Part shown: one piece after another, positions 22,987 to 31,368 of the stretch
Layout of the letters: every line of letters begins with the position of its first letter
Position numbering within the stretch: position 1 is the first letter of the stretch
Assembly (NCBI GenBank): GCA_964621905.1
Contig: CAZUNG010000014.1
Span: 1 to 64,000 of the forward strand
Source: Ruminococcus_G sp964621905
GTDB lineage: Bacteria; Bacillota; Clostridia; Lachnospirales; Lachnospiraceae
Direction: 5' to 3'
Length of the DNA: 64,000 nt
Notes under the pieces: generated by a model
Databases searched by the model: none
Told to the model about the DNA's origin: nothing
The model's input: only the letters and a program-made list of their open reading frames with translations
Position numbers and translations under genes: made by a program

Positions 22987-25413
22987 TCAGTACATAAAAT
23001 CCCAGAATCTCATGCGTAATTTTTTCCTGAAACCAGTCTCTTTTAAAATATTAGCCCTCATTTTTCCGGTAAATTCCATTACTTTGCGCCGGTCTTCCCC
23101 GCTGATCTCCCGATCACTGTAAGCCCCCATCTGAACAATCTCTATCATCTGCTGATATTCTGCGGCAACGGATTCATCATAGTGTTCCGTCAGCACACCG
23201 CATACTTCGTAGCGGGAACCGCTCCCATTCCAGAGGCCGGCATAACACAGCCATTTTCCCAGATATCTGCCGAGCAGACAGACAGCGGTTCTGTCATCAG
23301 CCTCTTTGATTGCCCTTAGTTCCTGATGCATAGCATGTCGCTTTGCCAGAATATAGATGATGAACAGCAGCAGCCATAATACCAGCATGGCAAGTGCCCC
23401 GATCAATATAAACATCAAAATATGACCGGCATCTTCTTCCTCACCTTTCTTCTTATCAGGCGGTATGTCATCCAGTGTATCATCCTGTATCTGCTCTGAT
23501 TCACCATTTTCTCCTCCGCCTTCCTCTCCTTCCTCTCCGAACATGGAGGATGGAGAAATTTCATAATCGGGACGTTCCATCTTATCGAGATAGGACGGTG
23601 TCACCTCCATCGGCACCCAGCCGATCCCATCCTGATAAATTTCTACCCAGGCGTGAGCTTCTTTTCCGGTCACACTGAGCTCGTCATAGCTTTTGGCTTC
23701 CTTTACCATTTCCGGCGTGATCAGATATCCTTCTACGTAACGGGCCGGAATGCCAAAATAGCGATACATCATTGTCGCAGCCGTGGCATAATGCACAGAA
23801 TACCCCTTGGCAGTCACTTCCAGAAAGTTTTTCAGAAAATCACCATCCGTAAATTCCGTAATTTCCTCTGAATAGGTAATCTTTTTGTTTAAGTATCCCA
23901 TCACAGCTGCATTTGCCTCTTCATAAGCCAGGTGGGTGCCATCCCCGGCAGGCTCCATGTTCAGATGTGCCTGCAGCAATGTCATAACATCGCGCGGCAC
24001 CTCCGTATACTGTTTGTAGACATATGCATTATAATAGCTCTCAGCCTGTACATAGTCACTGAGTTCCTCTTCCTCTTTGCGCTGATAGAATTCAGCCGCT
24101 ATCTGCGGATACTGCTTGACCATATTGAAGGAAGTCTGATAATTGTACAGGCGGTTCCCGAACAGGCCTTTGGCCAGGATCCTCTCATCACCGATCACTT
24201 TGGCCTGCGCAATCTCATCAGGATTGCTCTCAAGCTCATACGGTACATAAAGGTATTTGCTGTTCGCATTTACGTTCTGTATCGTTACCTTAACTTTTTC
24301 ATCTTCTGTGTCCGGATGTTCCAGACGGTAAATATCCGGCAGCTGTGTCAGCGCATCAAAGTTTTTCTCATGCAGACCCGCCAGCAGCTCTTTGTTCTCA
24401 TAAAAGACGGGCTGCTCTGTCTCTTCCCATCCTTCAGAAGTATAAATGCTTCCCACATACCCTTTCAGATACATGGAGGTCGGCTTATCCATGACAACTT
24501 TAAGCGCCGTCTTATCTGTCAGTTCCAAATCTTTCAGCCCAATGAATTTCCCCTGGGTAAAAGAATTGGTTTTATCTTTTTCATAGCGTATGGTTTCCAC
24601 AATGCTGTGGATTTTTTCCCGAAGACCAGTGACAGCTCCGGCTGTCTGATACGAAGTCTCCGGCAGCACCGCCTGCAATACGAGCAGCACTGCGACAAAG
24701 ATGACAGCCAGCAGCACAAGCATCTCCGCAAGAGCTGCATTCCTTGTCATCCCCGCATTTTTTTTATGTTTTGTCCCTCCGGTACTGTTTGCAGCAATAC
24801 TCAGGATCATGCCAAGCAGCAGCACAAGCAAAGGCCAGGAAGTTTCTGACACGCCGAACACCATCTGCAGCACAAGCAGCGGCAGCAGAAGCAAAAACAA
24901 CAGATAATTATTTCTGCTCTCAGCCACACTGTAACAGATAAAAGCCAGAAAAGCGGAAAATATCCCGACAAATATCACATAGCACAGGAAATAGGATGTC
25001 TTTGGCACCGCAACTTCAAACGCATCCTTCATCACACCCAGATGATGTCCAAGCTGCCCAAGAGCATCATTGCACACCAAGAGCATTCCCTGATATACCG
25101 GTGTTTTCTTGATCAAAATGACAACCAAAAATGCGGCAAGCAACAGTGTGCATATCACGCAGCCAGCTTTTTTGAGTCTACCGCCTGCCAGCAGCAAGAC
25201 CAACACCGCCAGTCCGCCGCCGGCGGCGATCCAAACCTGTTTCGGAACAGCAAACATGGACAGCAGTGACAGTACAATTCCCGCATAAAGTACAAAGACG
25301 CTTCCTGCCTCATTCAGCCCCTGCAGAAACCTTCCTTTTGACGAAAGTTCCTGTACAATTTCTATGTTTAATCCCGGTGTTTTTTTCTTTGATTTTCTTT
25401 TTGTCTCACTCAT
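22987..25413 (-). CDS. Membrane protein with transglutaminase-like domain, catalytic Cys replaced
   Basis: The 808-aa protein has about seven N-terminal membrane segments (residues 35-265), an extracytoplasmic region, a transglutaminase-like core at about 500-610, an acidic linker, one more membrane segment near 670, and a cytosolic C-terminal domain. This is the TgpA/DUF3488-like layout. In the core the expected nucleophile Cys is Ser539 (KGYSVHYATA). His587 is kept (EAHAW), and the usual Asp is Glu603 (MEVTP). It follows DUF58 and MoxR, the standard partner set. I start it at ATG 25413, spaced properly from AGGGG. Conventional transglutaminase or protease activity looks doubtful. Confidence 0.88.
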   Translation of the reverse strand: MSETKRKSKKKTPGLNIEIVQELSSKGRFLQGLNEAGSVFVLYAGIVLSLLSMFAVPKQVWIAAGGGLAVLVLLLAGGRLKKAGCVICTLLLAAFLVVILIKKTPVYQGMLLVCNDALGQLGHHLGVMKDAFEVAVPKTSYFLCYVIFVGIFSAFLAFICYSVAESRNNYLLFLLLLPLLVLQMVFGVSETSWPLLVLLLGMILSIAANSTGGTKHKKNAGMTRNAALAEMLVLLAVIFVAVLLVLQAVLPETSYQTAGAVTGLREKIHSIVETIRYEKDKTNSFTQGKFIGLKDLELTDKTALKVVMDKPTSMYLKGYVGSIYTSEGWEETEQPVFYENKELLAGLHEKNFDALTQLPDIYRLEHPDTEDEKVKVTIQNVNANSKYLYVPYELESNPDEIAQAKVIGDERILAKGLFGNRLYNYQTSFNMVKQYPQIAAEFYQRKEEEELSDYVQAESYYNAYVYKQYTEVPRDVMTLLQAHLNMEPAGDGTHLAYEEANAAVMGYLNKKITYSEEITEFTDGDFLKNFLEVTAKGYSVHYATAATMMYRYFGIPARYVEGYLITPEMVKEAKSYDELSVTGKEAHAWVEIYQDGIGWVPMEVTPSYLDKMERPDYEISPSSMFGEEGEEGGGENGESEQIQDDTLDDIPPDKKKGEEEDAGHILMFILIGALAMLVLWLLLFIIYILAKRHAMHQELRAIKEADDRTAVCLLGRYLGKWLCYAGLWNGSGSRYEVCGVLTEHYDESVAAEYQQMIEIVQMGAYSDREISGEDRRKVMEFTGKMRANILKETGFRKKLRMRFWDFMY

Positions 25414-25426
25414 AACAGTCATTCCC

Positions 25427-26596
25427 CTAAACGATCAGCTGGCACAGAGCTTCCTCCATATTATCCGGCGAAAACAACAGATGTGTCCCCTGTGCCCCCT
25501 GTTCTTCTTCAGAAAGTTTTTCCCTGCACAAAAGAACACTCACTGTGCAGAACTGCATCAGCCGGTCAAGCTCCGCTCCCGGCTGCCAGGCCGTGATATA
25601 TAGGATATGCGCAAATGGATTTTCAATATAATCCTGCAGATAATAATGCAGGCTGCTGTATCCGTTCGCACCCGGCCGAATCGCCAGCAGTCCGCCAAGC
25701 ATAGCCGCCAGATCATCCTCCGTCGGCACCCCTTCACAGGTGAATCTCTCTTTTTTCTGGTCATACCAGCCAAGCGCATGAATATGTCCATTTTCTATCA
25801 GCGACTGTGATATGGAAAGGAATGCTTCCATCATCGCATCGCGGACACTGGCTTTCTCTGGCTTCTCCCCCAGAATCCCCGTCTCATAAACCACCAGGAT
25901 CGAATTCTCCACCGGCAGGCTCAATTCTTTCACATACAGTTCATCCAGTTTTCCGGAAAGTTTCCAGTGTATACTTTTTAAACTGTCCCCGGGCATATAT
26001 TCACGAATTCCGAATATTTCACTGGGATCGTCACCCTTTTTCACACTGGAATACGTCACACTTTCCCAGTTGGCAGTATTGCTCTCGGTGATTACAACTT
26101 CCGTTGGAAAGATATCCGGCAGTACAATCGCCTGTCCTTTCGTTTCCGGCAGTTCTTTCACGGAAAACATCCCAAAAATATCAAAACACTGAAGACTTTC
26201 CACAGTAATTCTGATATTTCCGCAGTATCTGCTCTTTAACTCCCATTCCACACGTTCTGTCCTGGCGGCCGGCAGTGAACAGTACAGAAACTGCGTCTTT
26301 GTCTCTCCGGTCATCATATTCTCGATGCGCAGCCGGCAGCCGGCCTTTGGAATCGGCAAAAAACCCCGGTTCGTCATGCACAACACGCCGCGTATCGGTT
26401 TTTTCTTACTTGTCATCCTGCGTATTTCAAATGTGCAGTCCACCTTTTTCTTCATCAGAAGAACGCTGATTTTGCCAAACACCGCCAACAGTACTGTCGC
26501 TGCCACCAAAAACAGCGCCGTCCAGGAATCAGACCATAGATACAAAAGGAGTGTGAGCAGAAACCAGACCCCATAACAAATTCTGGATTTTGCCAT
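25427..26596 (-). CDS. DUF58 domain-containing membrane protein
   Basis: The 389-aa protein has two N-terminal membrane helices (residues about 7-45), a beta-rich domain, and the DUF58 signature at about 190-225: GDDPSEIFGIREYMPGDSLK and IHWKLSGK. A VWA-like fold follows. MoxR-DUF58-transglutaminase triads are widespread. They are thought to act on envelope protein assembly or maturation, but the mechanism is not settled. GAGGG precedes ATG. Spacing is 10 bp from moxR and 13 bp to the next gene, so one operon. Confidence 0.88.
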   Translation of the reverse strand: MAKSRICYGVWFLLTLLLYLWSDSWTALFLVAATVLLAVFGKISVLLMKKKVDCTFEIRRMTSKKKPIRGVLCMTNRGFLPIPKAGCRLRIENMMTGETKTQFLYCSLPAARTERVEWELKSRYCGNIRITVESLQCFDIFGMFSVKELPETKGQAIVLPDIFPTEVVITESNTANWESVTYSSVKKGDDPSEIFGIREYMPGDSLKSIHWKLSGKLDELYVKELSLPVENSILVVYETGILGEKPEKASVRDAMMEAFLSISQSLIENGHIHALGWYDQKKERFTCEGVPTEDDLAAMLGGLLAIRPGANGYSSLHYYLQDYIENPFAHILYITAWQPGAELDRLMQFCTVSVLLCREKLSEEEQGAQGTHLLFSPDNMEEALCQLIV

Positions 26597-26606
26597 TATT
26601 TTACCC

Positions 26607-27536
26607 TCAGGCGACTTCTGCCGCCTTTGTCTCCTTTACAATTTCTTCCATGATTTCTTCTGCAGTCGTATTCGCCACTTTTGCTCTCGGATGCAAAATC
26701 ACACGGTGCGCACATACATCTGTAAAAATGCGCACGATATCTTCAGGAATCACATACTCCCTTCCGGAAACATATGCCGCTGCTTTTGCCATATTATTGA
26801 CGGCAAGCGCTCCACGCGGACTGACTCCCAGCTGAATCAGCTCATGTTTTCTTGTATTTTCCACAAGTGTCGTGATGTACCGCAGAATATTGTCTTTGAC
26901 TGTCACCTGCGCTACTTCCTGCTGCATATTCATGATATCTTCTTTCGATGCCACCTGCCTTAAAGAGTCCAGCGGCTGTTCATTCTGGCGATCCCTCAGA
27001 ATATTGACCTGACTGTCAAAATCCGGATATCCCATGCTCAGCTTTACCATAAATCGATCCAGCTGAGACTGCGGCAGCATCTGAGTACCGGCGGACCCAA
27101 ACGGATTCTGTGTCGACAGTACGGCAAATGGCTGAGGCACCGGATATGTCTTTCCGTCCACTGTAACACTTCCCTCTTCCATGACCTCCAGCAGCGCTGC
27201 CTGTGTTTTGCTGGAAGTACGGTTGATCTCATCCGCCAGCAGAAGATTACACATGACCGCACCCGGTTTGTAGATAAAAGAATCTGCCTTTTTGTCGTAA
27301 ACAGTAAATCCCACTACATCCGATGGAATGACATCCGGCGTAAACTGGATTCGCTTATAGTCCATCCCAAGTACCCTGGAAAACGCAAGTGCAAGTGTCG
27401 TTTTTCCAACTCCCGGGATATCCTCAAGCAGGATGTGTCCCCTTGCCAGGATCGCCATTAGTACATTCTGGATGACCTCTTCTTTACCAACAATTACCTT
27501 TTGAATTTCTGTTACCAAGCTTTCTGTCTGATTCAT
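26607..27536 (-). CDS. MoxR-family AAA+ ATPase
   Basis: The 309-aa ATPase has Walker A (EDIPGVGKTTLA, residues about 42-53), Walker B (LLADEINR), sensor 1 STQNP and the C-terminal lid with SPRGALA. These are MoxR hallmarks. The start at 27536 follows TGGAGGG, and the longer frame to 27626 overlaps the preceding gene without a site. It lies 37 bp after the S component of the ECF transporter with no terminator between, so it may be read from the cobalamin riboswitch operon. It probably works with the DUF58 protein as a chaperone-like ATPase. Confidence 0.92.
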   Translation of the reverse strand: MNQTESLVTEIQKVIVGKEEVIQNVLMAILARGHILLEDIPGVGKTTLALAFSRVLGMDYKRIQFTPDVIPSDVVGFTVYDKKADSFIYKPGAVMCNLLLADEINRTSSKTQAALLEVMEEGSVTVDGKTYPVPQPFAVLSTQNPFGSAGTQMLPQSQLDRFMVKLSMGYPDFDSQVNILRDRQNEQPLDSLRQVASKEDIMNMQQEVAQVTVKDNILRYITTLVENTRKHELIQLGVSPRGALAVNNMAKAAAYVSGREYVIPEDIVRIFTDVCAHRVILHPRAKVANTTAEEIMEEIVKETKAAEVA

Positions 27537-27573
27537 AATTCCCTCCAGAGGCGCTTTTTCCGCCCATTTTTTT

Positions 27574-28266
27574 CTAGTCATCAAAAATACCGTGTTTAAT
27601 GCGAATGCGCTCCAGCTTGGTCCCAATCGGGCCGATGCCGAGCATCAGGAATACCACATTCGCAGCCATATACTCTATCGTCACTGGAATGGCAGTAAAA
27701 AGGGCCATTCCATAGCGAAGCCAGTGAAACGTTCCGTCCATGGAAAGGACTGTCCAGATGTCCATGATCGCCGAATACAGAAAGCCGGTGATCACCCCGT
27801 AAATCGCAAGCACCCATCTTTTTTTCAGTGCTTTCCGGATTCCCGGCAGTCCTGCGATCATGCCGGTCATTCCCCATGCCAGCATTTGGAACGGCGTCCA
27901 GGGTCCCTGTCCAAAAAACATATTGGAAATGACAGCGGCAAGTGACCCCGTCAAAAATCCCGCCTCAGGTCCCATATACATCCCTGCAATGATCACGATC
28001 GCCGTCACAGGTTTGAACCCGGGAAGTACGACAAAAATAAACCGTCCCACGACAGCCATTGCAGTCATAACTGCCAGAACAACCATTCGCCGGATATTTC
28101 CATCCTTCTTTTCATAGGCGTAATAAAAAGGAACACAGGCGAGCAGCACCATCATCACGGAAATCAGATTATAGCGTCGATCCTGAAACGCTGTGACTCC
28201 GCAGAAGATGATTCCCCCCGCACACGCAGTCAGCAGCAGAATCCCCGTTAACCGTTTTATCTTCAT
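27574..28266 (-). CDS. ECF transporter substrate-binding (S) component, CbrT-like
   Basis: The 230-aa protein has about six membrane segments. The conserved core PGFKPVTAIVIIAG, YMGPEAGFLTGSLAA and FGQGPWTPFQMLAWG matches my recollection of the cobalamin-regulated CbrT group of S components. It would bind the vitamin in the membrane and dock onto EcfT/EcfA. The start at 28266 follows AAAGGGAG. Its first 98 bases overlap the 3' end of the ATPase gene. Placement after EcfT, EcfA and DUF4430 proteins under a cobalamin riboswitch points to cobalamin or another corrinoid as substrate. That is inference, not visible in residues. Confidence 0.85.
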   Translation of the reverse strand: MKIKRLTGILLLTACAGGIIFCGVTAFQDRRYNLISVMMVLLACVPFYYAYEKKDGNIRRMVVLAVMTAMAVVGRFIFVVLPGFKPVTAIVIIAGMYMGPEAGFLTGSLAAVISNMFFGQGPWTPFQMLAWGMTGMIAGLPGIRKALKKRWVLAIYGVITGFLYSAIMDIWTVLSMDGTFHWLRYGMALFTAIPVTIEYMAANVVFLMLGIGPIGTKLERIRIKHGIFDD

Positions 28267-29953
28267 GCTCTTCTCCCTTTCTTCCATTCATACGGCACAG
28301 GCTGACAATGTCCTCGCACACCACGACATCATCAAACATCTGCCTGGCAATACGGTTTGCCGCTGTTGTGTAGAAGCTGTTGCCACAGAAGAATTCCGCC
28401 GGCGGATCTACCGATGTCAGCTCCCGGTCAAAAAACATGGCACAGCGGTTCGATACCTGGGCTGCAAATTCCACATCATGTGTTACCATCAGAATCGTCA
28501 TACCGCCGGCCTGCAGCTTTTTCATCAGACCCACCAGGCGGTGTTTTGAATACGCATCAATTCCTTTCGTCGGCTCATCAAGCAACAAAATCTTCGGCTG
28601 CAGCAGCAATATTTTTCCAAGAGCTGCTTTTTGCTGTTCTCCGCCGCTTAAGTCATACGGATGTTTGTCCATCAGAGCCGAGATCCCCAGAAGTTCTTCC
28701 ACCTCTGCCACCTGTTTGTCCATCTCGGAGTCGGAATACTCCATGACTTTTTTCATCTCCATGTAATCTTCCCGCACACTTTCTTTGATAAATACAGTCT
28801 GAGGATTCTGCGGCAGCATCGCAAGTGTATGTTTATATAATTCATTGCCTTTGTAGGCTTTTAGTTTTTTTCCAAGGATACGGATTTTTCCACGATATGC
28901 ATGATTCATATCAGAAATCACACTCAACAACGTTGTCTTCCCCGAACCGTTTCCACCCAGGATACTGACAATCTCTCCGGTCTTAATCTCCAGTGCAACT
29001 CCTTCCAGGACATCCGGCAGTTCTCTTTGATAGCGAAACCAGACATCTTTGAGCATAACAGCCGTCTTGCCCTCCACCTGAGCGTTTTCGTGCGAGGCCC
29101 TGTGCTGTTTTTCATTTGTAAAATAAGTCTCCAGAAATTCTCTTCCATCGCGAACAGTCACAGGACACGGTGCTTCCGGCACATCCAGTGCATTGTAAAT
29201 GCGTACGGCGCTTGGAAATCCCACCAGCATTCTGTGATTTTCCCGGATTGCCTTCAGCTGCTTTCCTGCTTCCTGCGGAGGCTCACACAACAGGATGCCT
29301 CCCTCCTCCATCACCGCCACTCTGTCAGCAATCGGAAACACTTCCTCCAGCCGGTGCTCAACCATCAGAATCGTCGTCCCCAGCTCCCTGTTCAGCTTTC
29401 CAATTGTAGCAATAAAATCTGCGGCTGCAATCGGATCCAGCTGAGAGGTAGGTTCATCCAGTATCAGGATCTTCGGCTGCATCGCCATGATGGAAGCCAG
29501 ATTCAGCAGCTGTTTTTGTCCTCCAGAAAGCTGAGCCGTTTCCTTTCGAAACCATTCATCAATCCCGAAAAAGCAGGCCATCTCTCCGACCCGCCGCCGG
29601 ATCGTCTGCTGTGGAAGTCCCATATTTTCCAGTCCAAAAGCAAGTTCGTGCCAGACCTTGTCCATTACGATCTGATTCTCCGGATTCTGCATCACATAGC
29701 CGATCTCGCAGGCCGATACTTTCTCATCCAGCTGCTCCTGCTCACAGCCCCTGTAAACAATCCGTCCTTCTTTTTGCCCATAGGGAGCAAGCTCACGTTT
29801 CAGCAGACGCAGAAGTGTTGTTTTACCGCACCCGGACTCGCCGCAAAGTACGATAAATTCCCCCTCTTTTACAGTCAGAGACACATCCCTTAATGTCTTC
29901 TCACTCTGACCGGGATATGTAAAATTCAGATTTTCGACTTTAAGTAGTTCCAT
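28169..29953 (-). CDS. ECF transporter ATPase with two fused ABC domains
   Basis: The 594-aa protein carries two ABC ATPase domains in one chain, so one gene supplies both EcfA subunits. Domain 1 has GESGCGKTT near residue 38, LSGGQKQ and ILILDEPTSQLDP. Domain 2 has GGNGSGKTT near 333, LSGGEQQKAALG and ILLLDEPTKGID. The conserved fold ends near CEDIVSLC. The last 33 or so residues are read through the start of the S-component gene and look like an accidental extension. It overlaps ecfT by 28 bases, and AAAGGAG precedes ATG. It powers vitamin uptake. Confidence 0.93.
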   Translation of the reverse strand: MELLKVENLNFTYPGQSEKTLRDVSLTVKEGEFIVLCGESGCGKTTLLRLLKRELAPYGQKEGRIVYRGCEQEQLDEKVSACEIGYVMQNPENQIVMDKVWHELAFGLENMGLPQQTIRRRVGEMACFFGIDEWFRKETAQLSGGQKQLLNLASIMAMQPKILILDEPTSQLDPIAAADFIATIGKLNRELGTTILMVEHRLEEVFPIADRVAVMEEGGILLCEPPQEAGKQLKAIRENHRMLVGFPSAVRIYNALDVPEAPCPVTVRDGREFLETYFTNEKQHRASHENAQVEGKTAVMLKDVWFRYQRELPDVLEGVALEIKTGEIVSILGGNGSGKTTLLSVISDMNHAYRGKIRILGKKLKAYKGNELYKHTLAMLPQNPQTVFIKESVREDYMEMKKVMEYSDSEMDKQVAEVEELLGISALMDKHPYDLSGGEQQKAALGKILLLQPKILLLDEPTKGIDAYSKHRLVGLMKKLQAGGMTILMVTHDVEFAAQVSNRCAMFFDRELTSVDPPAEFFCGNSFYTTAANRIARQMFDDVVVCEDIVSLCRMNGRKGEEHEDKTVNGDSAADCVCGGNHLLRSHSVSGSTL

Positions 29954-30807
29954 CGAAGTTTCTCCTTTATCTCAAGCAGGGCCGGCAAAATCATGTAAAC
30001 CAGTACAACCACATAGATCAATACCGCCTGACTCGTATTCTGAATATGATCCACAACCGGATAAAATGCAAACTCCAGCGGCAGCAGAAAATATCCTGCC
30101 CAGATGACCGCCGTCAATACCACGATTGCCCCCATCAGGATACCATCCCGTCTCCGGAATTTGAACAATGAAAAGTTTGTCCGGCCAGGAAGTCCATAGC
30201 CTCTGGCTTTCATTGCATCTGCCGTTTCCAGGGAATTTTCAATCGCCCATGACAGAATGCTGTTGAACACTCTCATTCCACTCATCAGGCGGTCTGTCCG
30301 GCTGTCCGTCGAATAAAGTCCCATTACTTTCTGGGTCTGATTGATTTTATGGATCTGTGCCTTAAACAGTGGAATAAAACGAAGTGCCAGAGACAATACC
30401 AGAGACAGCCGCGGAATCGCTTTTCCAAACAGATAAATGAATTTATCCGATGTCATGATCAGATTATAGTTTTTACACCAGAACATCACACCAACAATCA
30501 TGATGGACAGTGCCGCACCGTACACAAAAGCCTCCATCGTGATGGGATTATCATTCATAAAAAACAGGATGGTTTCACCGTTATGTGAAAACAGCGGATT
30601 GGTAACCGCCAGCAACAGGAAAAAAAAGAGATAATAAAGCAGATTTCTTGCCAGCACCCGCAGCGGGCTCAAAACTGCAAAAAGCAGGATTCCTCCCAGA
30701 AGCATCAGAAACAGCACAACAGGATGAACTGTAAACATCGCAAAGACCAGTACCAGTACATAATAGATAAACAGTACGGCCGGATGATAACCGGCAAACT
30801 CACTCAT
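29926..30807 (-). CDS. ecfT: ECF transporter transmembrane component EcfT
   Basis: The 293-aa membrane protein has about six helices and the coupling-helix motif with Ala-Arg-Gly (ADAMKARGYGLPGRTNF) near residue 197, which contacts the ATPases. The start at 30807 follows AAAAGGAGGAC, and the longer frame to 30888 lies inside the upstream gene. It overlaps the DUF4430 gene by eight bases and the ATPase gene by 28. It forms the transporter core with the ATPase and S component. Confidence 0.92.
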   Translation of the reverse strand: MSEFAGYHPAVLFIYYVLVLVFAMFTVHPVVLFLMLLGGILLFAVLSPLRVLARNLLYYLFFFLLLAVTNPLFSHNGETILFFMNDNPITMEAFVYGAALSIMIVGVMFWCKNYNLIMTSDKFIYLFGKAIPRLSLVLSLALRFIPLFKAQIHKINQTQKVMGLYSTDSRTDRLMSGMRVFNSILSWAIENSLETADAMKARGYGLPGRTNFSLFKFRRRDGILMGAIVVLTAVIWAGYFLLPLEFAFYPVVDHIQNTSQAVLIYVVVLVYMILPALLEIKEKLRWNYLKSKI

Positions 30808-31366
30808 CACTTTTGTCCTCCTTTTGTTCTCCGAAGTATCCTCCGACATCACGCCCCAGGTCACAGGTGTACACCAGCTCCAGTTCATCTTTATCCTTTA
30901 ACTGATATCTGCTGATCCCATAGGATGGAAATTCACCGTTGACCCGGTACATCCATCCGCTTAAATTACCGCATGAAAATTCATACAGGTAATTAATCCC
31001 CTGTATGTAGGCACTCGCATACGCATTGTCTTTTGCTCCCTGAAACTCCATCTGGATCTGTTCATGGCGCACTGCACGGTTCAGCACATCAAAGGCTGTA
31101 TCCCCGGGCCGCAGTACATATCTGGTTGGCTTTAGAATCACACCATCCGCAGGAACGTATTTCTCATCCTGCAGCTTGGGATCCAGTTTATCGTAATTGT
31201 CAAGTATGGTGTCACAGCGGATTGAGACGGTAACTGTCTCGGAATCCTCTGTGATATCATCTACATGGGTCAGATAATAATCTTCTACAGACTGAATTTT
31301 TGTTCCTTTAAGGACCAGCACGATCAACAGTACAACAAATGCCAGTATCAGCAAATCCTTCTTCAC
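30800..31366 (-). CDS. Membrane-anchored transcobalamin beta-domain (DUF4430) protein
   Basis: The 188-aa protein has one N-terminal membrane anchor (residues 4-22), then a single DUF4430 domain from about 55 to 175. Its signature is SGWMYRVNGEFPSYGISRY, with DVGG at the end. DUF4430 is the fold of the C-terminal beta domain of intrinsic factor and transcobalamin, which caps bound cobalamin. It lies between the 653-aa toroid protein (2 bp away) and ecfT, so it may form the second half of a membrane-held cobalamin clamp feeding the transporter. Confidence 0.85.
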   Translation of the reverse strand: MKKDLLILAFVVLLIVLVLKGTKIQSVEDYYLTHVDDITEDSETVTVSIRCDTILDNYDKLDPKLQDEKYVPADGVILKPTRYVLRPGDTAFDVLNRAVRHEQIQMEFQGAKDNAYASAYIQGINYLYEFSCGNLSGWMYRVNGEFPSYGISRYQLKDKDELELVYTCDLGRDVGGYFGEQKEDKSDE

Positions 31367-31368
31367 GG

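Noticed and set aside
26607..27536. MoxR ATPase as a cobalt or magnesium chelatase subunit, tempting because of the cobalamin locus
   Set aside because: The neighbours are DUF58 and a transglutaminase-like protein, the standard MoxR set. There is no chelatase VWA or large subunit.
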